A stretch of DNA of 19,703 nt from JAXHUH01 sp034211175 (GTDB taxonomy: Bacteria; Actinomycetota; Acidimicrobiia; Acidimicrobiales; CAIXPF01). The notes below the pieces were generated by a model, which saw only the letters and a program-made list of their open reading frames with translations, did not search any database and had not been told where the DNA came from. The stretch's first letter is position 1. Each line of letters starts with the position of its first letter. Where the stretch lies: contig JAXHUH010000200.1 of the NCBI GenBank assembly GCA_034211175.1, positions 1 through 19,703 on the forward strand, written 5' to 3'. The position numbers and the translations under genes were made by a program. Positions 1 through 7,470 of the stretch are shown piece after piece.

Positions 1-128
1 ACAGCACCGGCGGCAACACCCCCCAGGCCATGACCTCGACAGGGGGCAGTGAGCCATACCGGCACCGCCGGACTTCCCAGACCAAGAGCATCGCTCAAGG
101 CCCACCAGGAAGGTAAGGGGGAGCGACG
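1..128. other. Upstream region of the first gene
   Basis: No coding sequence can be supported here on either strand. The only clear signal is a purine-rich ribosome binding site, AAGGGGGAG at 115-123, five bases before the ATG at 129. No convincing -10/-35 pair is visible. The window may begin inside the preceding intergenic region. Confidence 0.5.
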
Positions 129-1160
129 ATGAAGGCGTTGATGTTGACCGGGGCGCGGTCGTTGGAGCACGTCGACGTTGACGAGCCCGACGTCGGCGAC
201 GACACGGTGCTCATCCGGGTGGCGGCGTGTGGGATCTGTGGCAGCGACGTGCACGGCTACGACCTCAGCACCGGGCGTCGCCAGCCACCGATCGTGATGG
301 GCCACGAGGCCGCCGGGGTCGTCGAGCGCGTCGGCGCCGCGGTCACGCGGTTCGCGCCGGGTGACCGGGTCACGTTCGACTCGACGGTGTTCTGCGGCGG
401 TTGCCGGTACTGCGACGCCGGGAAGGTCAACCTGTGCGACAACCGCCAGGTGGTCGGCGTGTCGTGCGGCGACTACCGGCGCCACGGCGCGTTCGCCGAC
501 TACGTCGCCGTGCCCGAGCTCATCTGCCACGCGTTGCCGGACGGGTTCCCGATCGAGCACGCGGCCCTCATCGAGTCGGTGTCGATCGCGCTCCACGCCG
601 TCGCCAGGACACCGCTGGTCGATGGCGGTCTCGCCGTGGTCGTCGGCGCGGGGATGATCGGCACGCTCGCGGTGCAGGCGCTCGCCGCCGCCGGCGTGGA
701 GCGGATCGTGGCGGTCGACGTCGTCGGCGCCAAGCTCGAGCTCGCCGCCCGCCTCGGGGCGACCGGTGTGATCGACGCATCGGTCGTCGACCCCGTCGAG
801 GAGGTCTTGGCCCTCACCGGCGGCACCGGGGCGTCACACGCGTTCGAGGTCGTCGGCGCAACGGCTCCGGTGCGCACGGCGGTCGAGCGCGTCGAGAAGG
901 GCGGCACGGTGACGTTGGTCGGGAACGTGAGCCCGACGGTCGAGGCGCCGCTCCAGTCGATCGTCACCCGGGAGCTGACGCTCTACGGCTCGTGCGGCTC
1001 CCAGGGCGACTACCCGCGTGCCATCGAGCTGATGGCCGAGGGCGCGATCGACGTCGCCCCGCTCATCTCGGCGTGTGTCCCCCTCTCGGAGGGCGCCGCC
1101 TGGTTCGAGCGTCTCCACCGGGGCGAACCCGGGTTGATGAAGGTGATCCTCCGGCCCTGA
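129..1160 (+). CDS. Zinc-dependent alcohol/polyol dehydrogenase (MDR superfamily)
   Basis: This 343-residue protein has the full layout of a medium-chain dehydrogenase/reductase, a cytosolic enzyme that oxidises an alcohol or polyol with NAD(P). The N-terminal GroES-like half carries the catalytic-zinc motif GICGSD (Cys37) and GHE (His59-Glu60). Four structural-zinc cysteines lie at 89, 92, 95 and 103. The Rossmann half starts with VVVGAGMIG near residue 170. Length matches the sorbitol/threonine/galactitol-1-phosphate dehydrogenase branch. The ATG at 129 has a strong ribosome binding site (AAGGGGGAG, 5 nt spacing). The substrate cannot be read from sequence and no pathway partner is adjacent. 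The next gene starts 82 nt downstream behind its own candidate promoter, so this is probably a separate transcription unit. Confidence 0.93.
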   Translation: MKALMLTGARSLEHVDVDEPDVGDDTVLIRVAACGICGSDVHGYDLSTGRRQPPIVMGHEAAGVVERVGAAVTRFAPGDRVTFDSTVFCGGCRYCDAGKVNLCDNRQVVGVSCGDYRRHGAFADYVAVPELICHALPDGFPIEHAALIESVSIALHAVARTPLVDGGLAVVVGAGMIGTLAVQALAAAGVERIVAVDVVGAKLELAARLGATGVIDASVVDPVEEVLALTGGTGASHAFEVVGATAPVRTAVERVEKGGTVTLVGNVSPTVEAPLQSIVTRELTLYGSCGSQGDYPRAIELMAEGAIDVAPLISACVPLSEGAAWFERLHRGEPGLMKVILRP

Positions 1161-1188
1161 ACCGGCACCACGTTCGCGTCCGATCTCC

Positions 1189-1204
1189 CCGAGTACATTC
1201 TCGG
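1189..1204 (+). promoter_or_regulatory. Candidate promoter for the heme oxygenase-phytochrome unit
   Basis: A TACATT hexamer (1194-1199) fits the actinobacterial TANNNT -10 pattern. It is framed by a perfect 5-bp inverted repeat, CCGAG at 1189-1193 and CTCGG at 1200-1204, which could be an operator. No good -35 box is present. Downstream, GGCAG (1203-1207) and CTGCC (1216-1220) can form a small leader hairpin just before a GAGGAGA ribosome binding site (1222-1228). This assignment is inference from position and motif only. Confidence 0.35.
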
Positions 1205-1242
1205 CAGGGGCGAAGCTGCCCGAGGAGACGAACCCGCACCAC

Positions 1243-1869
1243 ATGGTCCCCCCGATCGACGACGATCATTCCGCGATGCGCCATCTGAGGGCGGCCGTGG
1301 CCGACTGGCACGACGCGACCGAACGAAGCCTGGACCTCCTCCGCGACGACCTGTCGATCGGGTCGTACGTCGCGTGCCTGCGCGCGCTCGAGCGAATCGT
1401 CACGCCCGTGGAGGGCCTGGCCAACCCGTTCCTCGTCACGTCGCCCCCCGTCGCCGCGGCGGGCGACGCCGAGCCCGACACCGGGACGTGGACGCCGATC
1501 CGGCGGGCCGACGCCCTGCGTGATGACCTGCGCGACCTCGGTACGGATCCGGCGGATCGCGCCGCACCGGTCGGCCCGATCGAGAGCCGGCCGGCGGCCC
1601 TGGGCGCCGCCTACGTGCTCGAGGGCTCCGCGCTCGGGGCGAAGGTCATCGTCCCCCGTCTCGTCGAGCGGTTCGGACCCGACGTGCCCCGCCGCTACTT
1701 CGCCGGTCTCGCCGCCGACGCCGCGCCCCGGTGGCGGGCGTTCCGCCGTCTCGCCGACCGCGAGCTCCGCCGTCCCGACGACCTCGACGCCGCGACGACC
1801 GCTGCGGTCGGTGTGTTCGCCGCGCTCCACGCCGTCTCGGCCGAGGAGCTCGCCGCCGTGGACGCGTGA
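1243..1869 (+). CDS. bphO: Biliverdin-forming heme oxygenase
   Basis: The 208-residue protein resembles bacterial heme oxygenases of the BphO type, which open heme to biliverdin IX-alpha, CO and iron. The N-terminal segment LRAAVADWHDATE (about residues 15-27) supplies the expected proximal heme-ligand histidine. The segment AAYVLEGSALGAKVI (from about residue 125) matches the distal-helix signature GxxYVLEGSxLGG. Length is normal for the family. The stop codon overlaps the phytochrome start (GTGA at 1866-1869), so the pair is translationally coupled, as expected for the enzyme making the phytochrome's chromophore. The ATG at 1243 has a GAGGAGA 14 nt upstream, which is rather far. An in-frame ATG at 1276 is a possible alternative start. 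Identification rests on motifs plus operon context. Confidence 0.85.
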   Translation: MVPPIDDDHSAMRHLRAAVADWHDATERSLDLLRDDLSIGSYVACLRALERIVTPVEGLANPFLVTSPPVAAAGDAEPDTGTWTPIRRADALRDDLRDLGTDPADRAAPVGPIESRPAALGAAYVLEGSALGAKVIVPRLVERFGPDVPRRYFAGLAADAAPRWRAFRRLADRELRRPDDLDAATTAAVGVFAALHAVSAEELAAVDA

Positions 1870-4073
1870 CCGTGGCCCCGAAGGTCGATCTCGACAACTG
1901 CGAGGACGAGCCGATCCACATCCCGGGGGCGATCCAGCCCCACGGCGTGCTGATCGCGGTCGACGACGACCGGACGGTGCGCGCCGCGTCGGCCAACCTC
2001 CCCGAGTGGTTCGGTGTCGACGCCGGCGCCGCCCGCGGTCGATCGCTGGCCGAGGTCGTCGGTGATGGCGTCGACGCAGCGCTGCACGAGGTGGTCGCCT
2101 CGATCGGGACGGAGCGCGTCGGTGAGGTGCGACTGCCCGAGCCCTCCGCCGACCTGGTGGCCACCGTGTACCGCTCCACCGGTCTCGTCGTCATCGAGAT
2201 CGAGGGTGACACCGCGGACGCCGCCGGCCAGCACACGGTCAGCCGCACGTCGACGATGGCCCTGAACCGGGCGTCGACGACCGCGGCGGTGGCCGAGGCC
2301 GCGGCCGTCGCGGTGCGCCAGCTCACCGGCTTCGACCGCGTGATGGTCTACCGCTTCGACGCCGAGTGGAACGGTGAGGTGATCGCCGAGGAGAAGCGCG
2401 AGGACCTCAACACGTTCCTCGGCCTCCACTACCCCTCGACCGACATCCCGTCCCAGGCCCGTGAGCTGTACCGCCGCAACTGGATCCGCCTCATCGCCGA
2501 CATCGGCTACACGCCGGCGGCGATCGTGCCCGAGCTGGTGCCGCCGGGGCGCCCGCTCGACCTGAGCGACTCGACGATCCGCAGCGTCTCGCCGATCCAC
2601 ATCGAGTACCTGCAGAACATGGGCGTCACTGCGTCGATGTCGGTGTCGATCATCGTCGACGACGACCTGTGGGGCCTCATCGCCTGCCATCACTACAGCG
2701 GCCCCCACCAGCCGCCCCCGAGCGCCCGGTCGCTGGCCGAGTACCTGGGCCAGCTGGTGTCGGTGCGGGTGCGGGACACGACGTGGAACGAGATGCGCCA
2801 GCGGTCGCTGGAGCTCACGTCGCTGGCCAACAACCTGGCCGACGCGTTCGCGGCCCGCGACCGTCGACCGCTGACCACGGTCCTGGTCGACGCCGAGGCC
2901 GACGTGCTCAAGCTCGCCGGCGCGACCGGTGCCCTGGTGCGCTTCGGTGGCGAGGCCGTGCGGCTCGGTCGCGTTCCCGGCGACGACGTCATCGGTGCGT
3001 TGCTCGCGTCCTGGCCGGTCGGTGAGGAGACCCTGCTCGTCGAGTCGATCGGGGCCACGCCCGCAGCGGTCGCCACCGCCGGCGACACCGGCGGCGAGGT
3101 CGCCGGCGCACTGGGGGTGGCCATGACCCCGGACCGTCGCGACGTCGCGCTGTGGTTCCGGCCCGAGCGCATCCGCAGCGTCGACTGGGCCGGCGACCCC
3201 TACGCCAAGGAGGCGGCCGCCGAGCTCCCGGGGGCCCGCCTGAGCCCGCGTCGCTCGTTCGACCTCTGGCGAGAGGTCGTGCGGGGCCGCTCGCTGCCGT
3301 GGGAGCCGGCCGAGGTGACGGCCGCCTACCGGTTCGCCCGCCACCTGAGCGCGGCGCTCCTGCGGCGGGACCGGGACCTGCTCAGCGTCGCCAGCGACCT
3401 CCAGAAGATCATGCTGCCCGACGAGCTGCCGACGGTGCCCGGTTGGGAGGTCGATGCCTTCTACTCGCCCGACGGCAGCGGCCTCGTCGGTGGTGACTGG
3501 TACGACGTGCTCCCCGTCGGCGACCGCGTCGCGCTCGTGCTCGGCGACGTCGCCGGTCACGGCCTCCCCGCGGCGTCGGCGATGGCCCAGGCCCGCAACG
3601 CGCTGCGCGCCTACCTGGCCGACGACCCGACCCCGGAGCGGGCGCTCGAGCGACTGGACAACCTGGTGCGCACGACGATGGCAGGTGAGCTGCTGTCCGC
3701 GGTCGTCGCGGTCCTCGACCCGGCATCGGGACGGGTCCGTCTCGCGCTCGCCGGCCACCTGCCGCCGCTGGTGCTGCGGGGCGCGGAGGCGGCGTACCCC
3801 GAGCCGGACGTCAATCGCCTCGTCGGCGTGCGGGAGGGCTCGTTCACCGGACTCGACGTGGCGCTCGCCGCCGGTGACCTGCTGCTGCTCTACTCCGACG
3901 GGCTCGTCGAGGTTCGTCACCAGCCGATCGACCACCGCCTCGACCTGCTCGGGGCGCGGGCCCTGGAGCTGGACGGTGAGTCGCTCACCGGCTGGACCTC
4001 CCGCCTCGCCGATGCGCTCACCCCGGGTGGGCACGACGACGACGTCACCATGCTCGCCCTGCGGCGCGGCTGA
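1866..4073 (+). CDS. bphP: Bacteriophytochrome with SpoIIE-type PP2C phosphatase output
   Basis: From GTG 1866 this encodes 735 residues: PAS (about 15-115), GAF (130-305), PHY (310-490) and a SpoIIE/PP2C phosphatase domain (505-735). The biliverdin-attachment cysteine is Cys12, just before EPIHIPGAIQPHG. Other phytochrome marks are STDIPSQARELYRRNWIRL (Asp193 of the DIP motif), SPIHIEYLQNMGV (His246), ACHHY (274-277) and the PHY-tongue motif PRRSF (461-465). The output domain keeps the metal-binding PP2C motifs GGDWYD (542-547), GDVAGHG (560-566), YSDG (676-679) and HDDDVT (723-728). There is no histidine kinase. The family precedent is that SpoIIE phosphatases dephosphorylate STAS-type anti-anti-sigma factors, so red/far-red control of a partner-switching stress pathway is a reasonable inference. 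No target gene lies in the window. GTG 1866 gives a 4-nt overlap with the heme oxygenase; GTG 1872 is an alternative. Confidence 0.93.
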   Translation: MTVAPKVDLDNCEDEPIHIPGAIQPHGVLIAVDDDRTVRAASANLPEWFGVDAGAARGRSLAEVVGDGVDAALHEVVASIGTERVGEVRLPEPSADLVATVYRSTGLVVIEIEGDTADAAGQHTVSRTSTMALNRASTTAAVAEAAAVAVRQLTGFDRVMVYRFDAEWNGEVIAEEKREDLNTFLGLHYPSTDIPSQARELYRRNWIRLIADIGYTPAAIVPELVPPGRPLDLSDSTIRSVSPIHIEYLQNMGVTASMSVSIIVDDDLWGLIACHHYSGPHQPPPSARSLAEYLGQLVSVRVRDTTWNEMRQRSLELTSLANNLADAFAARDRRPLTTVLVDAEADVLKLAGATGALVRFGGEAVRLGRVPGDDVIGALLASWPVGEETLLVESIGATPAAVATAGDTGGEVAGALGVAMTPDRRDVALWFRPERIRSVDWAGDPYAKEAAAELPGARLSPRRSFDLWREVVRGRSLPWEPAEVTAAYRFARHLSAALLRRDRDLLSVASDLQKIMLPDELPTVPGWEVDAFYSPDGSGLVGGDWYDVLPVGDRVALVLGDVAGHGLPAASAMAQARNALRAYLADDPTPERALERLDNLVRTTMAGELLSAVVAVLDPASGRVRLALAGHLPPLVLRGAEAAYPEPDVNRLVGVREGSFTGLDVALAAGDLLLLYSDGLVEVRHQPIDHRLDLLGARALELDGESLTGWTSRLADALTPGGHDDDVTMLALRRG

Positions 4074-4101
4074 GGCCGGTGCACGCGTCCCGGCGGGCCG
4101 T

Positions 4102-4121
4102 CGGGACAGACCCGGGACAGA
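4102..4121. repeat. Tandem CGGGACAGA repeat upstream of the RutA-type gene
   Basis: CGGGACAGA occurs exactly twice, at 4102-4110 and 4113-4121. The 11-base period is about one helical turn. It sits in the 182-nt gap before the monooxygenase gene, beside the only AT-leaning stretch nearby (4122-4160, with two TTTCGC/GTTTCGC units). It could be a regulator half-site pair or promoter element. No function is demonstrated. Confidence 0.4.
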
Positions 4122-4255
4122 TTTTCGCTACTCGGGTTTCGCAAATTCGATACGAGGGGGCAACAGCTGCTCCGTAGCGTCGCCGGTGTCGCCCGCCACA
4201 CCGGGCCGGCCGCGCCGCGTGGTCGACCCGATCGAGCCAAGGAGCGTGCCTCGGC

Positions 4256-5320
4256 ATGGATTTCGGCGTGTTCATCCCGATCAACAACAACGGCTGGATC
4301 ATCTCGGAGGCCTCTCCGCAGTACATGCCGTCGTTCGATCTCAACCGCCAGATCGTGCAGCTCGCGGAGCAGTACGGCTTCGAGTTCGCGCTGTCGATGG
4401 TGAAGCTGCGGGGCTTCGGTGGGCCGACCGAGTTCTGGGACCACGGCCTCGAGTCGTTCACCCTGATGTCGGGCCTGGCCGCCGTCACCGAGAAGATCAA
4501 GCTCTACGCCTCGGTGGCGACCCTCACCCTGCCGCCGGCCATGGTCGCCCGCATGGCGGTCACCATCGACGACATCTCGGACGGGCGGTTCGGGATCAAC
4601 ATCGTCTCCGGCTGGAACCAGAGCGAGTACTCCCAGATGGGGCTGTGGCCGGGCGAGGACTTCTACGGCCAGCGCTACGACTACGCCTCCGAGTACGTCG
4701 CGATCATGAAGGAGCTGTGGGCGACCGGCCACAGCTCGTTCAAGGGTGACTTCTTCACCTACGAGGACTGCCTCGTGCAGCCGACGCCGGCCCACGACAT
4801 CGACATCGTGTGCGCCGGCCAGTCGCAGCGGGGCATGGAGTTCTGCGCCACGTACGGCGACTACAACTTCATCATCGGTGACCGCGCCGGCACCGAGCTG
4901 GCCGCAGCCAACGCCCAGCTGGCCGGCGAGGCGGCGAAGACCGGCCGCGACGTCGGTTCGTACGCGCTCTACACCATCGTCATGGGCGAGACCGACGAGG
5001 AGGCGGAGGCCAAGGTCGAGTCGTACCGGGCCGGCGCCGACCTCGAGGCCCTGGCGTTCATGTCCGGCCAGGCCGGTCTCGACACCGCCGGGGCCACCGC
5101 GGCGAAGATCACCGAGCTCCAGGGCGCGTGCTTCTTCAACATCGGCATCATCGCCGGCTCCCATGCGACGGTCGCCGCCGAGATCGACCGCCTGGCGGCC
5201 ATCGAGGGCACGAAGGGCATGATGCTGGTGTTCGACGACTTCGTCGCCGGCATCGCCGAGTTCGGCGAGAAGGTCATGCCCCTCCTGACGTGCCGCGAGG
5301 CGCCGATGGTCGGGGCGTGA
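4256..5320 (+). CDS. rutA: RutA-type pyrimidine monooxygenase (luciferase-like flavoprotein)
   Basis: The 354-residue protein matches, from memory, the E. coli RutA pattern along its length: FGVFIPINNNGW at the N-terminus, ALSMVKLRGFGG, TEFWDHGLESFTLM, YASVATLTLPPAMVARMA, then SGWNQSEYSQMGLWPG. RutA uses reduced flavin and O2 to open the uracil ring between N3 and C4, giving ureidoacrylate. It acts in the cytosol and needs a flavin reductase (RutF), which is not nearby. AAGGAG at 4239-4244 supports the ATG at 4256, though spacing is 11 nt. A TetR regulator follows 76 nt later on the same strand. None of rutB-rutG is adjacent, so either the pathway is scattered or the enzyme has another cyclic amide or pyrimidine substrate. 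Family assignment is secure; physiological substrate is inferred. Confidence 0.88.
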   Translation: MDFGVFIPINNNGWIISEASPQYMPSFDLNRQIVQLAEQYGFEFALSMVKLRGFGGPTEFWDHGLESFTLMSGLAAVTEKIKLYASVATLTLPPAMVARMAVTIDDISDGRFGINIVSGWNQSEYSQMGLWPGEDFYGQRYDYASEYVAIMKELWATGHSSFKGDFFTYEDCLVQPTPAHDIDIVCAGQSQRGMEFCATYGDYNFIIGDRAGTELAAANAQLAGEAAKTGRDVGSYALYTIVMGETDEEAEAKVESYRAGADLEALAFMSGQAGLDTAGATAAKITELQGACFFNIGIIAGSHATVAAEIDRLAAIEGTKGMMLVFDDFVAGIAEFGEKVMPLLTCREAPMVGA

Positions 5321-5396
5321 GAGACGAGGGCTCGATGATCGGTGACGGGGGCGGGGTGCTGCGGCGCCACGCCCCCGGGCGGTCGACGTCGGCTCG

Positions 5397-6041
5397 GTGA
5401 GCGGCCCGATGCCAGAGCCCGGGACGGGCGCGCCACCGGCCTCGTCGGCGACTGCGCCGCCGGCCGCTCGCCGTCGGGGCCGGCCCCGCGACGCCCGAGC
5501 CGACGGGGCGATCCTCGACGCCACGGTCGAGCTGCTGGGGCGGGTCGGGTACTCGTCGCTGCGGATCGACGACGTCGCTACGAACGCGGGCGTGAGCAAG
5601 ACCACGATCTACCGGCGGTGGCCCTCGAAGGTCGCGCTGGTCGTCGCCACCCTGGGCGAGTTCAAGCTCGCCCACGTGCCGATGCACTTCACCGGCGACA
5701 TCGCCGCCGACCTCGAGTCGATCCTCGTCAACCAGTACGCATCGCTCGACGGCTCGCCGTTCGGCCACGCCCTCCCCGGTCTCGTCGCCGAGAAGCACGC
5801 CGACCCCGCGCTCGCCGAGGCCGTCGACGCCCTGTGGGTCGACCGCCGGGCCCGGCTCGAACGGGTGCTGGCCGAGGCCGTCGCCGCCGGCCAGCTCCGG
5901 GCCGACGCCGACCTCGACGTCCTCGTCGACCTCATCGCCGGCCCCGGCTACTACCGGCTCCTGGTCGCCGGCGGCGGCCTCGACCCGTCGAAGGCGGTCC
6001 GCTACGTCCGCGCCATCCTCGACGGCGCCTCCCCCACCTGA
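5397..6041 (+). CDS. TetR/AcrR family transcriptional regulator
   Basis: This 214-residue protein has a classic TetR DNA-binding region at about residues 31-80, including GRPRDARADGAILDATVELL and the recognition helix VSKTTIYRRWPSK. The C-terminal ligand domain is unassigned. About 25 Ala/Pro-rich residues precede the HTH. GTG 5397 and ATG 5409 are both possible starts; neither has a good ribosome binding site, and the shorter form loses nothing conserved. It follows the RutA-type gene on the same strand and converges on the amidase gene. Regulation of the neighbouring monooxygenase is plausible, since RutR of E. coli is also TetR-family. I see no specific RutR similarity beyond the family fold. 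Confidence 0.9.
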   Translation: MSGPMPEPGTGAPPASSATAPPAARRRGRPRDARADGAILDATVELLGRVGYSSLRIDDVATNAGVSKTTIYRRWPSKVALVVATLGEFKLAHVPMHFTGDIAADLESILVNQYASLDGSPFGHALPGLVAEKHADPALAEAVDALWVDRRARLERVLAEAVAAGQLRADADLDVLVDLIAGPGYYRLLVAGGGLDPSKAVRYVRAILDGASPT

Positions 6042-6081
6042 GTCGATCCCGCCGGCTCCCGTCAGCGCTCGCCAGCCCGTT

Positions 6082-6125
6082 CTGGCCTACCGAACCGACG
6101 TCTACACCGCAGATCGGTAGACCAG
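6082..6125. terminator. Hairpin between convergent TetR and amidase genes
   Basis: CTGGCCTACCGA (6082-6093) pairs with TCGGTAGACCAG (6114-6125). It is a 12-bp stem with one mismatch, which becomes a G-U pair in minus-strand RNA, and a 20-nt loop. It lies between the stop codons of two convergent genes (6041 and 6157). No U-tract follows, so termination may be L-shaped or Rho-assisted. A regulator binding site is the alternative. Confidence 0.55.
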
Positions 6126-6156
6126 TTCGAGACCGGGGGGAGCGTTGCGGCGGGGT

Positions 6157-7380
6157 TCAGGCCGTGGCGGCGTGGACGGCGGCGGCGGTGGCGAGGAGGT
6201 CGCGGTCGTGCCAACGGCGGCCGACGAGCTGGACGCCGATGGGGAGGCCGTGGTCGCCGGTGGCGAGCGGCAGGGTCAGGCACGGCAGCCGGAGCATCGT
6301 CCACGCCAGGTTGAACACCGGGCTGCCGGTGGAGGCGAGGCCGATCGGGGCCTCGCCGGGCGCGGCGAGGGTCAGCAGCGCGTCGAGGCCGAGCGTGTCG
6401 AGGCGCTCGGCGAGGAACGCCCGGGCGGCGACCGTGGCCTCCTGGGCGGCGCGGTACTCGTCGGCGCCGATGGCCAGGCCCTCGGTGATCAGCGTCGTGA
6501 GCTGCGGCGACAGCTCGTCGGCGTGGTGGATGCGCTCCCAGCTCAACGCTCGCGACGCCTCGGTCGCCATGATCACCTGGTGGGCCCGCCGCAGCGGGGC
6601 GAACGCCTCGAACGGGTCGAGCTCGACGACCTCGATGCCCGCCGCTCGCAGCACGTCGGCGATCCGGGCCAGCTCGGCCAGCGTGACCTCGTCGGCCTCG
6701 TCGACGTGGTGGCCGAGGTAGAGGCCGAGCCGTGGCGGCGCCGTCGCCCGTGAAGCCGCTCCGGCCGGGGCCAGGGCGTCGAGCACGGCGCCGATGTCGT
6801 CGAGGGTGCGGCCGTACCAGCCGAGGGTGTCGAAGCTCGGCGCCACCGGGGAGACCCCGGTGAACGGCACGAGGTCGAACGTCGGCTTGAACCCGATCAC
6901 CCCACAGAACGATGCCGGACGGATCACCGAACCACCGGTCTGGGTGCCGAACGCGATCCGGCACATCCCTGCGGCCACCGCGGCCGCCGACCCGCTCGAC
7001 GAGCCGCCCGGTGTGCGGGTCGGGTCGTGCGGGTTGGTCGTCGGGCCGGGGGAGAAGTAGGCGTACTCGGTCGTGACCGTCTTGCCGGCCACCACCGCGC
7101 CGGCCGCCCGGGCCAGCGCCACCGCGGCCGCGTCGGCGCTCGGCTGGCGTCCGACACAGATCGACGAGTTCCGCTCGGTCGCCAGGTCGGCGGTGTCGAT
7201 CACGTCCTTCACCCCGAGCGTGAACCCCCGCAGCGGCCCGGCCGGCGCGTCGGCGACCGCGGCTCGGAGTACGTCGGCGTCGTGGCGCCGCACCCAGGCC
7301 CGCACGGTCGGTTCCCGCTCGTCCACGGCAGCCAGCTCCGCCTCGAGATCGGCCGACGCAACAGGTGCCGAGGTGCTCAC
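6157..7380 (-). CDS. Amidase-signature family amidohydrolase
   Basis: This 407-residue protein shows the Ser-cisSer-Lys machinery of the amidase-signature family, enzymes that hydrolyse amides to acid and ammonia. GVKDVID supplies Lys58, GGSSSGS supplies cis-Ser127 and QTGGSVIRPASFCG supplies nucleophile Ser151. The 24-residue spacing between the two serines is the family standard. The protein is somewhat short for the family (usually about 450-500), losing mostly helical periphery. There is no GatB or GatC partner and no signal peptide, so a stand-alone cytosolic amidase is likelier than GatA. The GTG start at 7380 is supported by a TACACT -10 box 7 nt upstream, suggesting a leaderless mRNA. 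A role downstream of the neighbouring RutA-type enzyme is possible but is only a proximity argument. Confidence 0.9.
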   Translation of the reverse strand: MSTSAPVASADLEAELAAVDEREPTVRAWVRRHDADVLRAAVADAPAGPLRGFTLGVKDVIDTADLATERNSSICVGRQPSADAAAVALARAAGAVVAGKTVTTEYAYFSPGPTTNPHDPTRTPGGSSSGSAAAVAAGMCRIAFGTQTGGSVIRPASFCGVIGFKPTFDLVPFTGVSPVAPSFDTLGWYGRTLDDIGAVLDALAPAGAASRATAPPRLGLYLGHHVDEADEVTLAELARIADVLRAAGIEVVELDPFEAFAPLRRAHQVIMATEASRALSWERIHHADELSPQLTTLITEGLAIGADEYRAAQEATVAARAFLAERLDTLGLDALLTLAAPGEAPIGLASTGSPVFNLAWTMLRLPCLTLPLATGDHGLPIGVQLVGRRWHDRDLLATAAAVHAATA

Positions 7381-7387
7381 GGGCCGG

Positions 7388-7393
7388 AGTGTA
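7388..7393 (-). promoter_or_regulatory. -10 box of a probable leaderless promoter (amidase)
   Basis: Read on the minus strand, TACACT fits TANNNT and ends 7 nt before the GTG start codon of the amidase gene. This places the expected transcription start at or next to the start codon. No Shine-Dalgarno is present. The pattern recurs at three other minus-strand genes in this window. Confidence 0.5.
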
Positions 7394-7470
7394 GGAACGC
7401 GGCGGAGGCGGCCACGGGTCCGGCCGCGACCGGAAACAGGTTGTTCACCGGCGCCCCGGCCGGGGCTCGA

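Noticed and set aside
1695..4034. 779-codon open frame on the minus strand opposite the phytochrome gene
   Set aside because: It is an Arg/Gly/His/Asp-rich mirror of a GC-rich gene, with no domain or ribosome binding site. The plus-strand protein has all catalytic and chromophore motifs.
3917..5605. 562-codon minus-strand frame across the RutA-type gene
   Set aside because: Antisense artefact of strong third-position GC bias. It spans two unrelated plus-strand genes and their gap without any motif.
6157..7380. Calling the amidase GatA of the glutamyl-tRNA amidotransferase
   Set aside because: gatB and gatC are absent, and the sequence between and after the catalytic serines (QTGGSVIRPASFCG) is shared by general amidases.
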